From assembly GCA_024752435.1 (NCBI GenBank), contig CP103022.1, positions 1,238,418 to 1,302,417 of the forward strand: a DNA stretch of 64,000 bases. Reading direction: 5' to 3'. Made by a program: the position numbers and the translations under genes. This document shows positions 55,201 to 64,000 of the stretch, piece by piece. Numbering within the stretch: position 1 is the first letter of the stretch; each line of letters opens with the position of its first letter. This stretch comes from Allantophomopsis cytisporea (lineage: Eukaryota; Ascomycota; Leotiomycetes; Phacidiales; Phacidiaceae). The notes beneath the pieces are model-generated. The model saw only the letters and a list, made by a program, of their open reading frames with translations, made no database searches and was not told where the DNA came from.

Positions 55201-55399
55201 TTTCGAGTACTACTGGAAAGACGTGAATGAACCTGCCGATATAAATAGTGATTTGGTGTATAGCACGCAGTTGCTTGCGACGGATTCACTGACCGGCAAC
55301 ATCAACACAGTAGCGCAAGCACCAATTGGACCTTTTTACCCACTGGACAATCTCAATAGCCACGAACCAGAATGGCGCTTTGGATTTTTCAAAAGCTAA
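52223..55399 (+). CDS. Orphan 1025-aa protein with alpha-pore-forming-like layout
   Basis: Three exons: 52223-52725, 52774-53297, 53349-55399. Intron 1 is 48 nt (GTCAGT..ATAG), in frame without a stop. Intron 2 is 51 nt (GTAAGG..AAG, with GCTAAT before the acceptor) and removes the stop that otherwise splits the locus into two ORFs. Layout: residues about 1-150 beta-rich with short strand repeats (TTKIVIYADKVLIGQ; MEIHCNKIEIGEGVTTIDL); about 150-560 long helices; a coiled coil (RELEKEITKYDKTIKNERRD) leading into a hydrophobic hairpin near residue 600 (ILMALGTLVLVGPGIIALAP, then MFLLAGVTTGLGYLL); more helices; and a beta-rich end (VRLSQVRFWIPGITADRDVL). There is no signal peptide. Long helices around a hydrophobic hairpin resemble alpha-helical pore-forming proteins; this is a structural guess, not a family assignment. 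Confidence 0.75.
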
Positions 55400-55558
55400 T
55401 ACGGCATTCCTTGAGTTTCATGTTACTAGTTTTCCGTTCAAGAGGCAGCCAAATTAACCCCTGGAGGGGTGTTTATTAGATTACTTTTCCATACTGTAGC
55501 TAACACTCAAGCGTCAATGAAAGGAAACCGAAACCTCCTAAATGATCCACGCCTCAAA

Positions 55559-56372
55559 CTAACCAACGTACCTCTCATACTCAATACCAAACGAGTTGAT
55601 CAAATTGAGCTCCTCATTGACTTCTCTGTGAGCTTCTAATTCGTCGATCCGATCTTTGAATTGATCCGTAACGATCTCAATCTTTCTATCCGAATTGTCG
55701 ACAAGTAACTGTCTGTCAACATCTTGAATAGGATCCAAGAAATCCATGACACTATCCGTAGCCAATACCTCACTCATCTTGACAGTCGCCATCTGCTCCT
55801 CAATCTCCTTTGTGGACTCCGCAATAGAATCTTCCCAATTAGATGTACGGGTACAGATCCAGCGTTCTTCGGCATTGAAATCCGTCTTTGGAGTGCTCTT
55901 CTTGCTCGTGCCAGACGGGTGATAGTTGTATCCATCATCTTCAACGAAGGATCCAGCTAAGATCGTAACCAATATCTCGGCCAGTGGCATTTCCGAGGGA
56001 TCAACAATGTACAAGACAACGGCATTGACTCTCAGAAGTCGATTCTGATTATATCGTAAACAGCCAACTGCGAGACCCCATGGTGTTGGTGAAGCTGATA
56101 GGTCTTTGTCGATATCATGCTGTGCCATTCGTGAACCTAGGTTGATTGAACAACCAACCTCAAATGAAGACTGTTTTGCCCAAGTATCTCTAGCATGAGA
56201 GCTGCCATTACCACGATAAATTCTGTTCATGAGTTAGTTTTGGAAGTTGGGGACCCAACCCTTTGGTCGAAGCGAAGCTGTCTAATTTGCTGCCCAGGAT
56301 CTCTTGCCTCGAAGAGTCCAAATTGGAATCTATTTGCGATTTTGGAGCTTCCGTTTGTACTTCAAGAGCCAT
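55559..56372 (-). CDS. Orphan protein, 258 aa
   Basis: Proposed exons are 56372-56260 and 55559-56222. The intron would be only 37 nt (GTTGGG..CAG with CTAAC inside), very short, so the start is uncertain; a single-exon reading from ATG 56230 gives 223 residues. The C-terminal two-thirds looks firmly coding: RLLRVNAVVLYIVDPSEMPL, AEERWICTRTSNWEDSIAES, and an amphipathic helical end (DRKIEIVTDQFKDRIDELEA). No signal peptide or recognised domain. It is convergent with the 1025-aa gene, about 160 bp between stops. Confidence 0.55.
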
Positions 56373-56417
56373 TGTCGTATTACTATTATGTGGATACTTC
56401 TATACGGTATCGGCGTG

Positions 56418-56944
56418 CTACTTTATGTCTCCTGATGAGAGGTATCTTCCATCTCGGCCTCCAATTTCTAAGGTGTTGACGTAAATGCCCGCATTGGTAT
56501 CTCGATCGGCACAAAGTTCTCGAAACGCTGGATCATTTATCTAGTGATATCCGAAGCCTTTACGAATGAGAGCCACGATGAATAGATCCGGGAGTCGGTT
56601 GAGAAGCCGAAACATGTTGCCATTGTTTTTGTCGACGATAAACTTTCCAAGAGACTGGTTGATATTTCTGGTGAAGACTGTACGGTTGTGCTTAATCTCA
56701 GATAGGTCCTTATCAACCTGGTTCCGAATGGCTTGAATGAGATCTGGTCTGTTATGCTTTTCAGAGCTTTCAAGAATTTCCGACGTCGTTTATCCACTAA
56801 CGGATATTCTGGAGATAGATCCGGAATGATGCTCATGTTTGTGGCATTGGTGATACTGATTGTGAGGGCAGAGAAGGACCATGGAAGAGAGATGGTGATG
56901 GATGTAGAGTTAGTGAAGGTAAATCTAAGGCAATAATCTTTCAA
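56418..56944 (-). pseudogene. Interrupted orphan gene fragment
   Basis: The minus strand opens with ATG 56944 (DYCLRFTFTNSTSITISLPW; NATNMSIIPDLSPEYPLVDK). After about 56790 a different frame is the protein-like one (SSEKHNRPDLIQAIRNQVDK; TRNINQSLGKFIVDKNNGNM; LPDLFIVALIRKGFGYH). That frame hits TAG at 56541-56543 and then stays open for 41 more codons (NDPAFRELCADRDTNAGIYV) to a stop at 56418. One frame change plus one nonsense codon suggest a decayed gene. The family is unknown. Confidence 0.45.
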
Positions 56945-57597
56945 TTGAGACTGTACGTATTGTGTGTGTTTCCATTAATGGCATTGTAGCATTGCGATTA
57001 TGGTATTTACGATTGAACAATTGATGGCAACAATACAACGCAGATTGATTTCAGGACTCGAAAATACTGTCAAATGATCCCATATTTTGTCATAGCACTC
57101 AACAATAAAGAGCCCTTGAATCTGCATTTATCACCTTGAAGCAACGCTGTTACCCTGACTTCGTGAGTATTGCGTTCGAGGCTTGCATACACTCACCGTG
57201 GTCATTCAAACAGCCGAGAAAGGCATCATTTTATGCGTTATCTACGGCATCCTATTGACATCAATTAATTCCTCAGTGCGTACGTAGAAAGTCAATCAAT
57301 ACAGCTTCTACTTAGTCACCTCCACTGTGTGCGTACACTTCCCCAGCGATCAACATCGGTCCCTGATTCGTAAGTTGCCGCTCATCAACGTCTATGCGTA
57401 TTCTGATTGGCTGCACTGTGACGGCATTCGTCAACAATTACCGTGATTTTGGCGATCAAACTAATCGGGAATGTTTAGCCGATCAGTGATAAACCTGTCG
57501 ACAGCATAGGTGTTTCAATCAAGTGTGTTCTCTGATTCTTCTGATAGTAGTCATCATTATATTATTTTCCCTGTTTTACGTACGTACTTCTTTGAAT
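56945..57597. other. Intergenic region
   Basis: 0.65 kb without a supported gene. The frame upstream of 57598 is hydrophobic but lacks an ATG. Confidence 0.4.
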
Positions 57598-58505
57598 ATG
57601 TTCGGCAAAATGGAGGGAGAGTCGGCACCAAGTGTCCAGGCGAAACTGGAAAGAGAAGTGCGAGAGAGCTGGTCAAATTTGTCTCGTGACTTGATCCGGG
57701 ATCCAGAAAGAGATACGGTCATCTCTGCTGTCAAGATCGTCGCCGCGCTTCTCAATAGGGCCAGGCACTGCAATACAAGTGCCAGAGCCTACCAGCAAGC
57801 TATGAGTGATCGAGATATCCAGCATAAACTGGAATGTGCCAATAAGGAGTCGGAGTTGAGTGAGAAGCAGAAGCCATTGCAGAGCGCTTTGGCTGCAATG
57901 ACCTGTAATAAGAGCAATGTATGAATAATCAAAACGTATGGAGTTTGACTGATCATATTAGACTGCTAAGATCAAATGAAATCTTGATATGCTGTTGTCG
58001 AATGCTGGGACCTTTGCTACAAATGTTGTGAACATTGATCGGAAGCTTAAGCAGCTATCTGTCGGCCAGAAGAGAGAAGTAAGAGATTGTTGAAGAAACA
58101 AGAATTTTCACTGATAATTCTAAGTTCTCTAGTCTCGGAACATTCCTCTCTACTCACGGCACGGCTCTCGTTAGTATTGGGACGTCAATTGACACCAACA
58201 ATGATTCTCGGGCTAGATTGACGACGTCGATAGGTAACTGTAGTACTATACTGCCGGATATGACCATGGCCATCAATTCCTTGAATGGAGTTGTCTCCGA
58301 TCACCATACAAAGATCAAGATGGTGGTGATTCAGATTCAAGATATTGCAATTCGGAATGAACAGCGACAGATTGTGGATTTGGCATTGGTTGATGATGAC
58401 CTAGAATCACTAAGATGGGAACTTTCGTACGAGAAGCGAAAACTCTCTGGGTTAGAAAAAAACGTGAGAGAAATGGATGGAGAGTTAGAGAGTGAAGATC
58501 GGTAG
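57598..58505 (+). pseudogene. Coiled-coil orphan gene, probably interrupted
   Basis: Exon-like blocks: 57598-57924 (ESAPSVQAKLEREVRESWSN; an ECANKESELSEKQKPLQSAL coiled coil), about 57980-58078 (DMLLSNAGTFATNVVNIDRK) and 58134-58505 (TFLSTHGTALVSIGTSIDTN; ESLRWELSYEKRKLSGLEKN). The last two join through a 55-nt GTAAGA..TAG intron in phase 0. The link between the first two is not clean: the natural acceptor at 57970 leads straight into an in-frame TGA at 57977. It is therefore either a decayed gene or one whose first intron I cannot place. The protein is helical, soluble-looking and without a recognised domain. Confidence 0.42.
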
Positions 58506-58566
58506 AGAGAGGGGGGGGGAGCGAGAGAAAAGGAGAGATTGAGAGGGAGAAAGAGAGTGCGAGAGC
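58503..58566 (+). repeat. Polypurine (GA)-rich tract
   Basis: About 64 bases that are nearly all G and A, including a run of nine G, directly after the stop of the coiled-coil locus. It is low-complexity and could form triplex or slip in sequencing. Confidence 0.7.
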
Positions 58567-59072
58567 ACGAATTTAAAGTTTGGAGGTTGCATTCGTTTGT
58601 TCGGGGCTAATTGACCGGGTGATGTAGATTAGAGTTAAGTTCGAAATCGGTTGCAGTATTCTAACTACGTATGTGCGTATGTACTACATTTCCCGGGAAT
58701 GTCAAGCTGAAGGACGAGCTATACAATTTTGGATGGTGTGAGTTTTACGGGAAGTAGAATTACAACTAAGTGTGTACTACCCACGCGGTTGACAAGTAAC
58801 GTGGCGCGCATTCACCACCCACACCAAAACTCTGTCTTGGGGATATCATGTGAGTGTGCACGGTGTGGTACCAGCGTCAGATATAAGTGACCAAAAACTT
58901 GCAAAAGTTGGTGCTTATATGTTTTAAGAAAAGGAATGGTCAATTTACTACATATACTGCATAATGAATAACCCTTCTTTACTCTAAGCAAGGAAGGAAT
59001 AGACTACAAACTACAACCAGAAAAAAAATTCCGATCAGCTACATCGTTGTATCGCAATCACCTGGGATCTGC
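58567..59072. other. Intergenic region
   Basis: Between the coiled-coil locus and the bZIP gene. Nothing supported; the bZIP 3' UTR is expected here. Confidence 0.4.
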
Positions 59073-59972
59073 CTATTCCACTTTTTGCTCCGCGCATCCG
59101 GCTGTATTATTTGTTCCCGTTTCTCTTCGACACATGCAGCTGCTCCTGTGTTCCAGAACATCTGCCTGAAGCTTCAATACTTGCTCTTGGAGCTCATCCT
59201 TTAGCTTTAGCAGCTGTATGTTCTGTGCTGCTATCTCCGTAGCCTTGACCTCCAGTTCATCTGTGCGCCTACGCTGCTTAACTCGACAACGGCTTGCCGC
59301 TAGACGGTTGCGTTCCCGGTGCCTAGCTTGGCGTAGCTCTGTATTTTCAACTCGCGGTCTTCCGCGACATTTTTTAACAGTAGTGCTAGTTGGTAGGGAG
59401 GTTGACAAGCTTACTACACTAGCCTTGCTGTGTAAATTCTGCCTCTTAGAACGTTTTTGGGATTTTTTTTCAGTTTTCGAGTTCTCCTTGCTCTCCACCG
59501 GGACATCTATGCTTTGAATAGAGACGAAGCTCTGATGTTCTAGCTCAAATTCACCCGTTTTATTGGGGAAATGCCCACAAGAACTAGTATCTGTAGAGCT
59601 ACGGCGCGAAAGTAGGTCTATAGACTCAAAGCTCGAATCTGATGGTAAGCCTTCTAGAGATGAAGACCATTTAGGGTACGGAAGGTCAGACGAATTCGTA
59701 GTTATTGAAGAAAACAGATGATTAAAATCACTGTTGGGAGGACTTTGAGGAGGATAAAGCAAAGAAAAAGCCGGCGGCATATAGAACGCATCATCTTCTG
59801 AAGAGTTTTCGACGTCGAATGGATTATTGGAGAGAAGAGAAAATGGGTCGATTTCGCTATCATAGTACTCATGCCCAAAATCCAGAAATCCGGTCATATC
59901 TCCGAAGAAGTACGCATCCATTGTATCGGATGGGTATTCCGTAGAAGCTGTCAATGTAGTATAGAGTTCCAT
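59073..59972 (-). CDS. bZIP transcription factor, ATF/CREB type
   Basis: A single-exon 299-residue protein. The start is ATG 59972; an upstream in-frame extension has no ATG. The N-terminal 150 residues are acidic and Ser/Pro-rich (EIDPFSLLSNNPFDVENSSE), typical of an activation region. The basic region ARHRERNRLAASRCRVKQRR has the N-x2-A-A-x-R-C-R signature of ATF/CREB/Pap-like bZIPs, and a leucine zipper follows (ATEIAAQNIQLLKLKDELQE, QVLKLQADVLEHR). A GRPR patch (CRGRPRVEN) just before could be an AT-hook-like contact. It is nuclear. Relatives control stress or secondary-metabolism genes; the target here is unknown. It is intact although the flanking loci are decayed. Confidence 0.9.
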   Translation of the reverse strand: MELYTTLTASTEYPSDTMDAYFFGDMTGFLDFGHEYYDSEIDPFSLLSNNPFDVENSSEDDAFYMPPAFSLLYPPQSPPNSDFNHLFSSITTNSSDLPYPKWSSSLEGLPSDSSFESIDLLSRRSSTDTSSCGHFPNKTGEFELEHQSFVSIQSIDVPVESKENSKTEKKSQKRSKRQNLHSKASVVSLSTSLPTSTTVKKCRGRPRVENTELRQARHRERNRLAASRCRVKQRRRTDELEVKATEIAAQNIQLLKLKDELQEQVLKLQADVLEHRSSCMCRRETGTNNTAGCAEQKVE

Positions 59973-60704
59973 ACTAGGCAATTAAGGATGAATATTGAGA
60001 CAATTTTGCTAGACTGTTACACTCTCAGAAATGCGAGAATTCGATTTCACCATGCTGAAGAATGCTTTGTATTTATATATGATACTTGACTGGGGGTCTC
60101 AAATATGACGGAGAGTTGTTAATGTGTCGCGGAACGTCGTCAGATGAAAGCCTCCCGGTAGCAGCAACCACGCGTGCCGTTCGTCAATCCATTATAACCT
60201 AGCTCCGGGTGTCAAGTAACAATAAGTTCATCCCCATGGTCACTGGGGTTTGAGGACGCCAATAACAGACTCATCTTTTCGCATTAGTAACACGTGCATT
60301 TCGCGGTAGTCATCTCGTTGTCGAAAGACGGCATATCAATTCTCATATGCGAACATTCTCCACAAAGTAACTTCTGACGATGGGTCAACTAGGATTATTC
60401 ATTCGCAGCTTTCTTGGTAATCCACGCGTTGTCTCTGATCAGAGAGAGCAGAGCTAGGCCAAGCAAATTCTAATTCAAACTCCACTCCCTATTAAGTCTT
60501 TCGGAGATCTCAAATTTACTACCGATATTTGATGACCAATATCGAGAAATCTGACGACAGATCGACTGCCGCAGTCGGGAATAAGTCAATGAGCTGGCTA
60601 GCATACTCCAATTTCTGTCGCATACATCCAAGTCGGGTACTGAAAGGAACCCGCTGCCTTCATTTCCCAATGGATTGCTACTTCAGCTCACCCAGCCGTC
60701 GTAG
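59973..60704. other. Upstream region of the bZIP gene
   Basis: 0.73 kb without a supported gene. Short frames lack protein-like content. Confidence 0.4.
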
Positions 60705-61019
60705 CTACATCTGCACTCGGGACTGGGTTCTACTACCCTCATATGAGGTGGATGATCTATATTGATGTACCCGGGGAAGCATCCTCGTTTCCTCGGGAGT
60801 CCAGTCGGGCTGGCTGTGATAACAAAAAGGTCTCGTACATTGTGCTCCTATAGTCTGGGTAAAAAGTGCAGCTAGAAGGGCACCTGTATCGGGATCAGAA
60901 GGCTTTGCGGCTCTATCTGAGCCAGCAGCACTGTAGTCACGGTAGGCTGCAGGTGCCATCACGATCATCACATCATCACCCGGCAGTAAGTTGAACTTCG
61001 TCAGAACAAAGTTTGGCAT
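60705..61019 (-). pseudogene. Coding-like fragment of unknown gene
   Basis: A 104-codon minus-strand frame with protein-like sequence in its first half (FVLTKFNLLPGDDVMIVMAP; SDPDTGALLAALFTQTIGAQ) and disordered content later. No domain is recognised and no continuation was found on either side. It abuts the alcohol dehydrogenase remnant on the opposite strand, so the junction near 61015 may be a rearrangement breakpoint. Confidence 0.3.
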
Positions 61020-61230
61020 TAATCATGTTATCAACTATAAGACGACTCCAAAATGGGCAGCAGCAGCCAACGAGATCACCCAAGATCGTCGTATGAGTTA
61101 CATTTTAAGAACACCGGCTCGAGCACTATCAAGCAGAGTATTGAATAGGTTGCGTATAGGGGTAATCATTTCTGTCATAGAGTTTTTGTCTCGTCCGACG
61201 GTTACTCTACATTCCCTGCAAGGCAAGTAA
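61009..61230 (+). pseudogene. Zinc-type alcohol dehydrogenase remnant
   Basis: A 74-codon piece: KFGINHVINYKTTPKWAAAA with NEIT, then a damaged stretch, then RIGVIISVIEFLS. It matches the cofactor-domain region of medium-chain alcohol dehydrogenases (GAxHVINYKTTPxW; GGxISVIGFL), with the glycine-rich part in between lost or frameshifted. No other part of the gene is present. It is a subtelomeric fragment. Confidence 0.6.
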
Positions 61231-63943
61231 CTCAATTCTTATCAACGCAGCGAAACTAACGAACTTAAGTAGCAAATAAAACGAATACAGCCTCATGGCA
61301 ACATCGTCTTCAAGATCAACTCAGCAACCAGCATCATAGAAAGACGAGACCTATAGCTGGCTGAAGAGAACTTTAGCGTTTTACCTCACTGTGGAAGTAT
61401 CACGTATATTAGTCAAACGCTATAAAGAATCGTATTATAACTACATACGTCCGAAGAAGAAGTAGATCTTTGGTGTATACAACAAGGACAAGGATATTAA
61501 TAAGAAGGACTAGAGAAAGAATATTGAAGATTAATAGAATAGCCTATCTGTTATTCTAAATTGGATACATAGTATATCCGGTTCTTTGACCTACTATTTG
61601 TTTGCTTCTTCTATGCTAGCTTACTACCTACTATATCGAGTTACCGCTTCCGAATCTACATCTATACCTAAAATAGTTACTTACCGCCTTTATTGTAGGC
61701 AGTATAATAGACCTATATATACGTTGTATATATATATACTAATAGGAAGAAGGTTGTATATAGTATTAAATGTAGATATACTTATACTATATATTAATAT
61801 AGATACTTTATCGTTTTAAAACATCCTAATACTATATTCTGTTGGCAAACACGTTTCCCGTCTGTATACCTATACAAATAATATATAGCTGTATATACGG
61901 AATATATACCCGCTAGCTAGCAAATATGTTCCCTAAACGCCAAGCTTAAACGTCCTCGTTAAAGATTTGTAGCGCCAAAACGTCCTTGCTAACGCTCGTG
62001 TAACATCCTCGCCAAATTCTCCTATACAAAATAGCGCGGCCGCATATATTAGCAAGATTACTAGCGTCGGGATCCCTAACAATTATATACTTCCTATCTA
62101 TACTTTTGCTAAGGTCTAAATTATAGTAGGTTGTAAAAACACACTCGTTAAACGTATATTCTAACGTATTCTACTATATATAGGCAAAATATCCTTGCTA
62201 AACGTCCTCGCCAAATATACTTTTCTAATATACTCTAGTATATATAGGCAAAACATCCTTGCTAAACGTCTTCGCTAAAGGTTAGTAGCAACTACTACTA
62301 TTTGTACAAAGTTAATTAGCTATCGCCTACAAAGAGTACTATATACTCTCTAATAGTATTAGTATTTATTTATATTAATACAACAGCTAACAACTCTCCA
62401 AAAGTACTATTAGTACAACTACAACGATATCTACCTACTTTATACCTCTTTTATATAACGTACTCTTTAAAGCTATTATATATACAACCTATAGCTATAT
62501 TATCTTTGTAGATAAAGCTAAAATAAGCTGGTACTTTACTACTTATTATAAGAATATACCTATTAATATCTACAAAACTACTATACAACAACTTAGCTAA
62601 ACCGATGCTATTTTGAATATAGACGACCCTAGAATCAAAAGTACAGCTACTTTAGGCTATTATCTAAATCTCAAGTTGTTTATTGGTAGATTCTCGTATA
62701 TTACCGACTATTGCAACTACTACTTTATCAATTAAAATAGCTTCTACCGACATTAAAACCTTGTTTATTTTAGAGAAGAGGCCTAGTTTAAACTATATAT
62801 ACATCTACAAATACTCTTTATATTACCTTTAGCTCTTTATTATTTTGTTGTAGTCCCTAGCCTAAGCAAAGAAACTATAGTAGAAGAAACAATAGATATA
62901 CTAGAGTATAAAAAAGTCTACTACAATTACCTACAAAATCTCTAAAAAGCCTTTTATACTATCCTTGTCTTAAGTACTAACTAAAAGCTATTACTATAAG
63001 ATAAAAAAATATAGTAGCTAACCTTCTTTGCTAGTATACTTATTGCTAAGCTAAAGAAGCTTTTAGCTATAAGCATTATATTAGACCTTTTTTATTACGC
63101 CTTTATTACCTAAGCTATATATAATATCCTTTTAAAACTCTAAGTCGCTAGACTAGGTCGTTCAAAATATATATTACAACTGTTGTACTTTATTAGTAAT
63201 ACTATATTGCTAAAGCTATTCTACTTTATTGAAGTTTAGTCCTAGCTGGGCTATTTTTAATACTAGCAGCAATTTATACTCTTCTTCCTACAAGCTAAAT
63301 TAAAGCCTATTGCAAAGAGACTCTCTATTTCTCCTACTTAGTCTCTATACCTTTACAACATTGAAGTTGCTATATAGTATAGTCCTATTAACAATAAGAA
63401 TCTTGAAAAAGCTATTATTAGCTTTAGTTTTGTAGTTATCTAGCAAGCTATAACAAAGACTCTTTTTAACAGCCTACTTGTATACTAGCTTAGTATAAAT
63501 AAGTTCAATTCAAATACTTTTATATAGAATCAGAGTAATCAACAAGTACCTATACTATCCAAGGTAATCTACTACCTTCGTCTATTTACATTAGATATAT
63601 ACAATTAGTATTATAACAAGACCAATAGTATATATACTACATCTAATTTCCGTTAATATATAGCTATATATATATATAATAGCTGTAATAGTGTTTTTAC
63701 TCCTTTATATAGTCAACGTACTTTTATAAAGATACTTGCTTAAAATTTCTATATATACCTAACTGTTGTATAAGATAAAGAGTATACTATACTTATCTTT
63801 AAAGGAGAGCCTATAAGTATTACTGCTATACAACAATAGGTCTAGCAACTACTTAGCCAATATTAATACCTACTTTTAAAACGACTTGTTTTCTAAGACG
63901 AGCTATACCTATCTATACAGAACCTAGATAACTTTACCGACGA
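61231..63943. other. AT-rich, RIP-like subtelomeric block
   Basis: Composition changes sharply after about 61.5 kb. Sequence is dominated by TA, ATA and CTA words, all frames are closed at short intervals, and CpG is rare except in a few islands such as GCGGCCGC near 62036. A short trace of protein-like sequence (KESYYNYIRPKKK) occurs near 61.43 kb. This fits an old repeated element mutated by repeat-induced point mutation. I cannot name the element; a subtelomeric helicase or a transposon are both possible. Confidence 0.6.
62171..62279. repeat. 64-bp minisatellite, two copies
   Basis: The unit starting CTACTATATATAGGC at 62171 recurs at 62235 as CTAGTATATATAGGC. Both contain CAAAAYATCCTTGCTAAACG followed by TCYTCGCYAAA. 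Most differences are C/T transitions. More degenerate pieces of the same word (CGTCCTTGCTAACG; CGTCCTCGTTAAAG) occur at about 61.94-62.01 kb. Confidence 0.6.
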
Positions 63944-63990
63944 TTTGGGTTAGGGTTAGGGTTAGGGTTAGGGTTAGGGTTAGGGTTAGG
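63944..63990 (+). repeat. Telomeric TTAGGG array
   Basis: One variant TTTGGG, six perfect TTAGGG units (63950-63985) and a partial TTAGG. The G-rich strand runs 5' to 3' toward the right edge, the orientation of a true right-hand chromosome end. The last ten bases (AGTTGGATTA) are not telomeric. Confidence 0.93.
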
Positions 63991-64000
63991 AGTTGGATTA

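Noticed and set aside
1..64000. tRNA or rRNA genes, CRISPR arrays
   Set aside because: No T-arm/B-box pattern with a matching cloverleaf and no regularly spaced direct-repeat array was found; CRISPR is not expected in a fungus.

Overview
The window is nuclear DNA from a filamentous ascomycete (Pezizomycotina). A class such as Leotiomycetes is possible but I cannot prove it. The grounds are many 45-100 nt GT..AG introns, fungal-only families (Irc22, Zn2Cys6 regulators, Dal5-type permeases, GH71 glucanase, small secreted Cys-rich proteins) and housekeeping genes of ascomycete type. The right edge is a chromosome end: six perfect TTAGGG units (63950-63985), preceded by about 2.4 kb of very AT-rich DNA that looks mutated by RIP. 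The window therefore runs from chromosome arm (left) to telomere (right).

Left part, 1-20.6 kb, gene-dense and intact: the 3' part of UTP3/SAS10; a Ser/Thr-rich secreted protein; a 3.3 kb empty stretch; MED19/ROX3 and NOP4 head to head; a LigB-type extradiol dioxygenase; an aldehyde-dehydrogenase-like pseudoenzyme with a C-terminal membrane anchor, head to head with a small unknown gene; a CocE/X-Pro-peptidase-like hydrolase; IRC22 (TRAP-alpha-like); and a 2-oxoglutarate/Fe(II) oxygenase.

Middle part, 20.6-42.2 kb, accessory genes with wide gaps: a secreted protein with nine 38-residue four-Cys repeats; a Dal5-type MFS transporter next to a second 2OG/Fe(II) oxygenase, with a probable zinc-cluster regulator fossil between them; an EF1B-gamma-like GST; a ten-exon C2H2 transcription factor with a 24-nt micro-exon; a 147-residue secreted Cys-rich protein found only by splicing by eye; and an amidase head to head with a Zn2Cys6 regulator. 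That last shared promoter carries two copies of a CGG-N8-CCG site inside a diverged 113-bp duplication.

Right part, 42.2-61.3 kb, mixed intact and decaying genes. A GH71 alpha-1,3-glucanase with a very long extra C-terminal region is broken by frameshifts and a nonsense codon. An Ecm33-like membrane-anchored protein is intact. At 52.1 kb two genes stand head to head about 125 bp apart. The rightward one, after splicing, is a 1025-residue orphan protein: a beta-rich N-terminus, long helices around a hydrophobic hairpin, and a beta-rich C-terminus. This layout resembles alpha-helical pore-forming proteins. Its leftward partner carries in-frame stops. Three more orphan helical loci follow (55.5-58.5 kb), two of them interrupted, then an intact ATF/CREB-type bZIP gene and fragments including an alcohol dehydrogenase remnant.

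Several introns here are multiples of three with no in-frame stop (MED19, the first 2OG oxygenase, the 52-kb gene), so uninterrupted ORFs overstate those proteins. No tRNA, rRNA or CRISPR was recognised. All calls come from reading the sequence; no database search was run.
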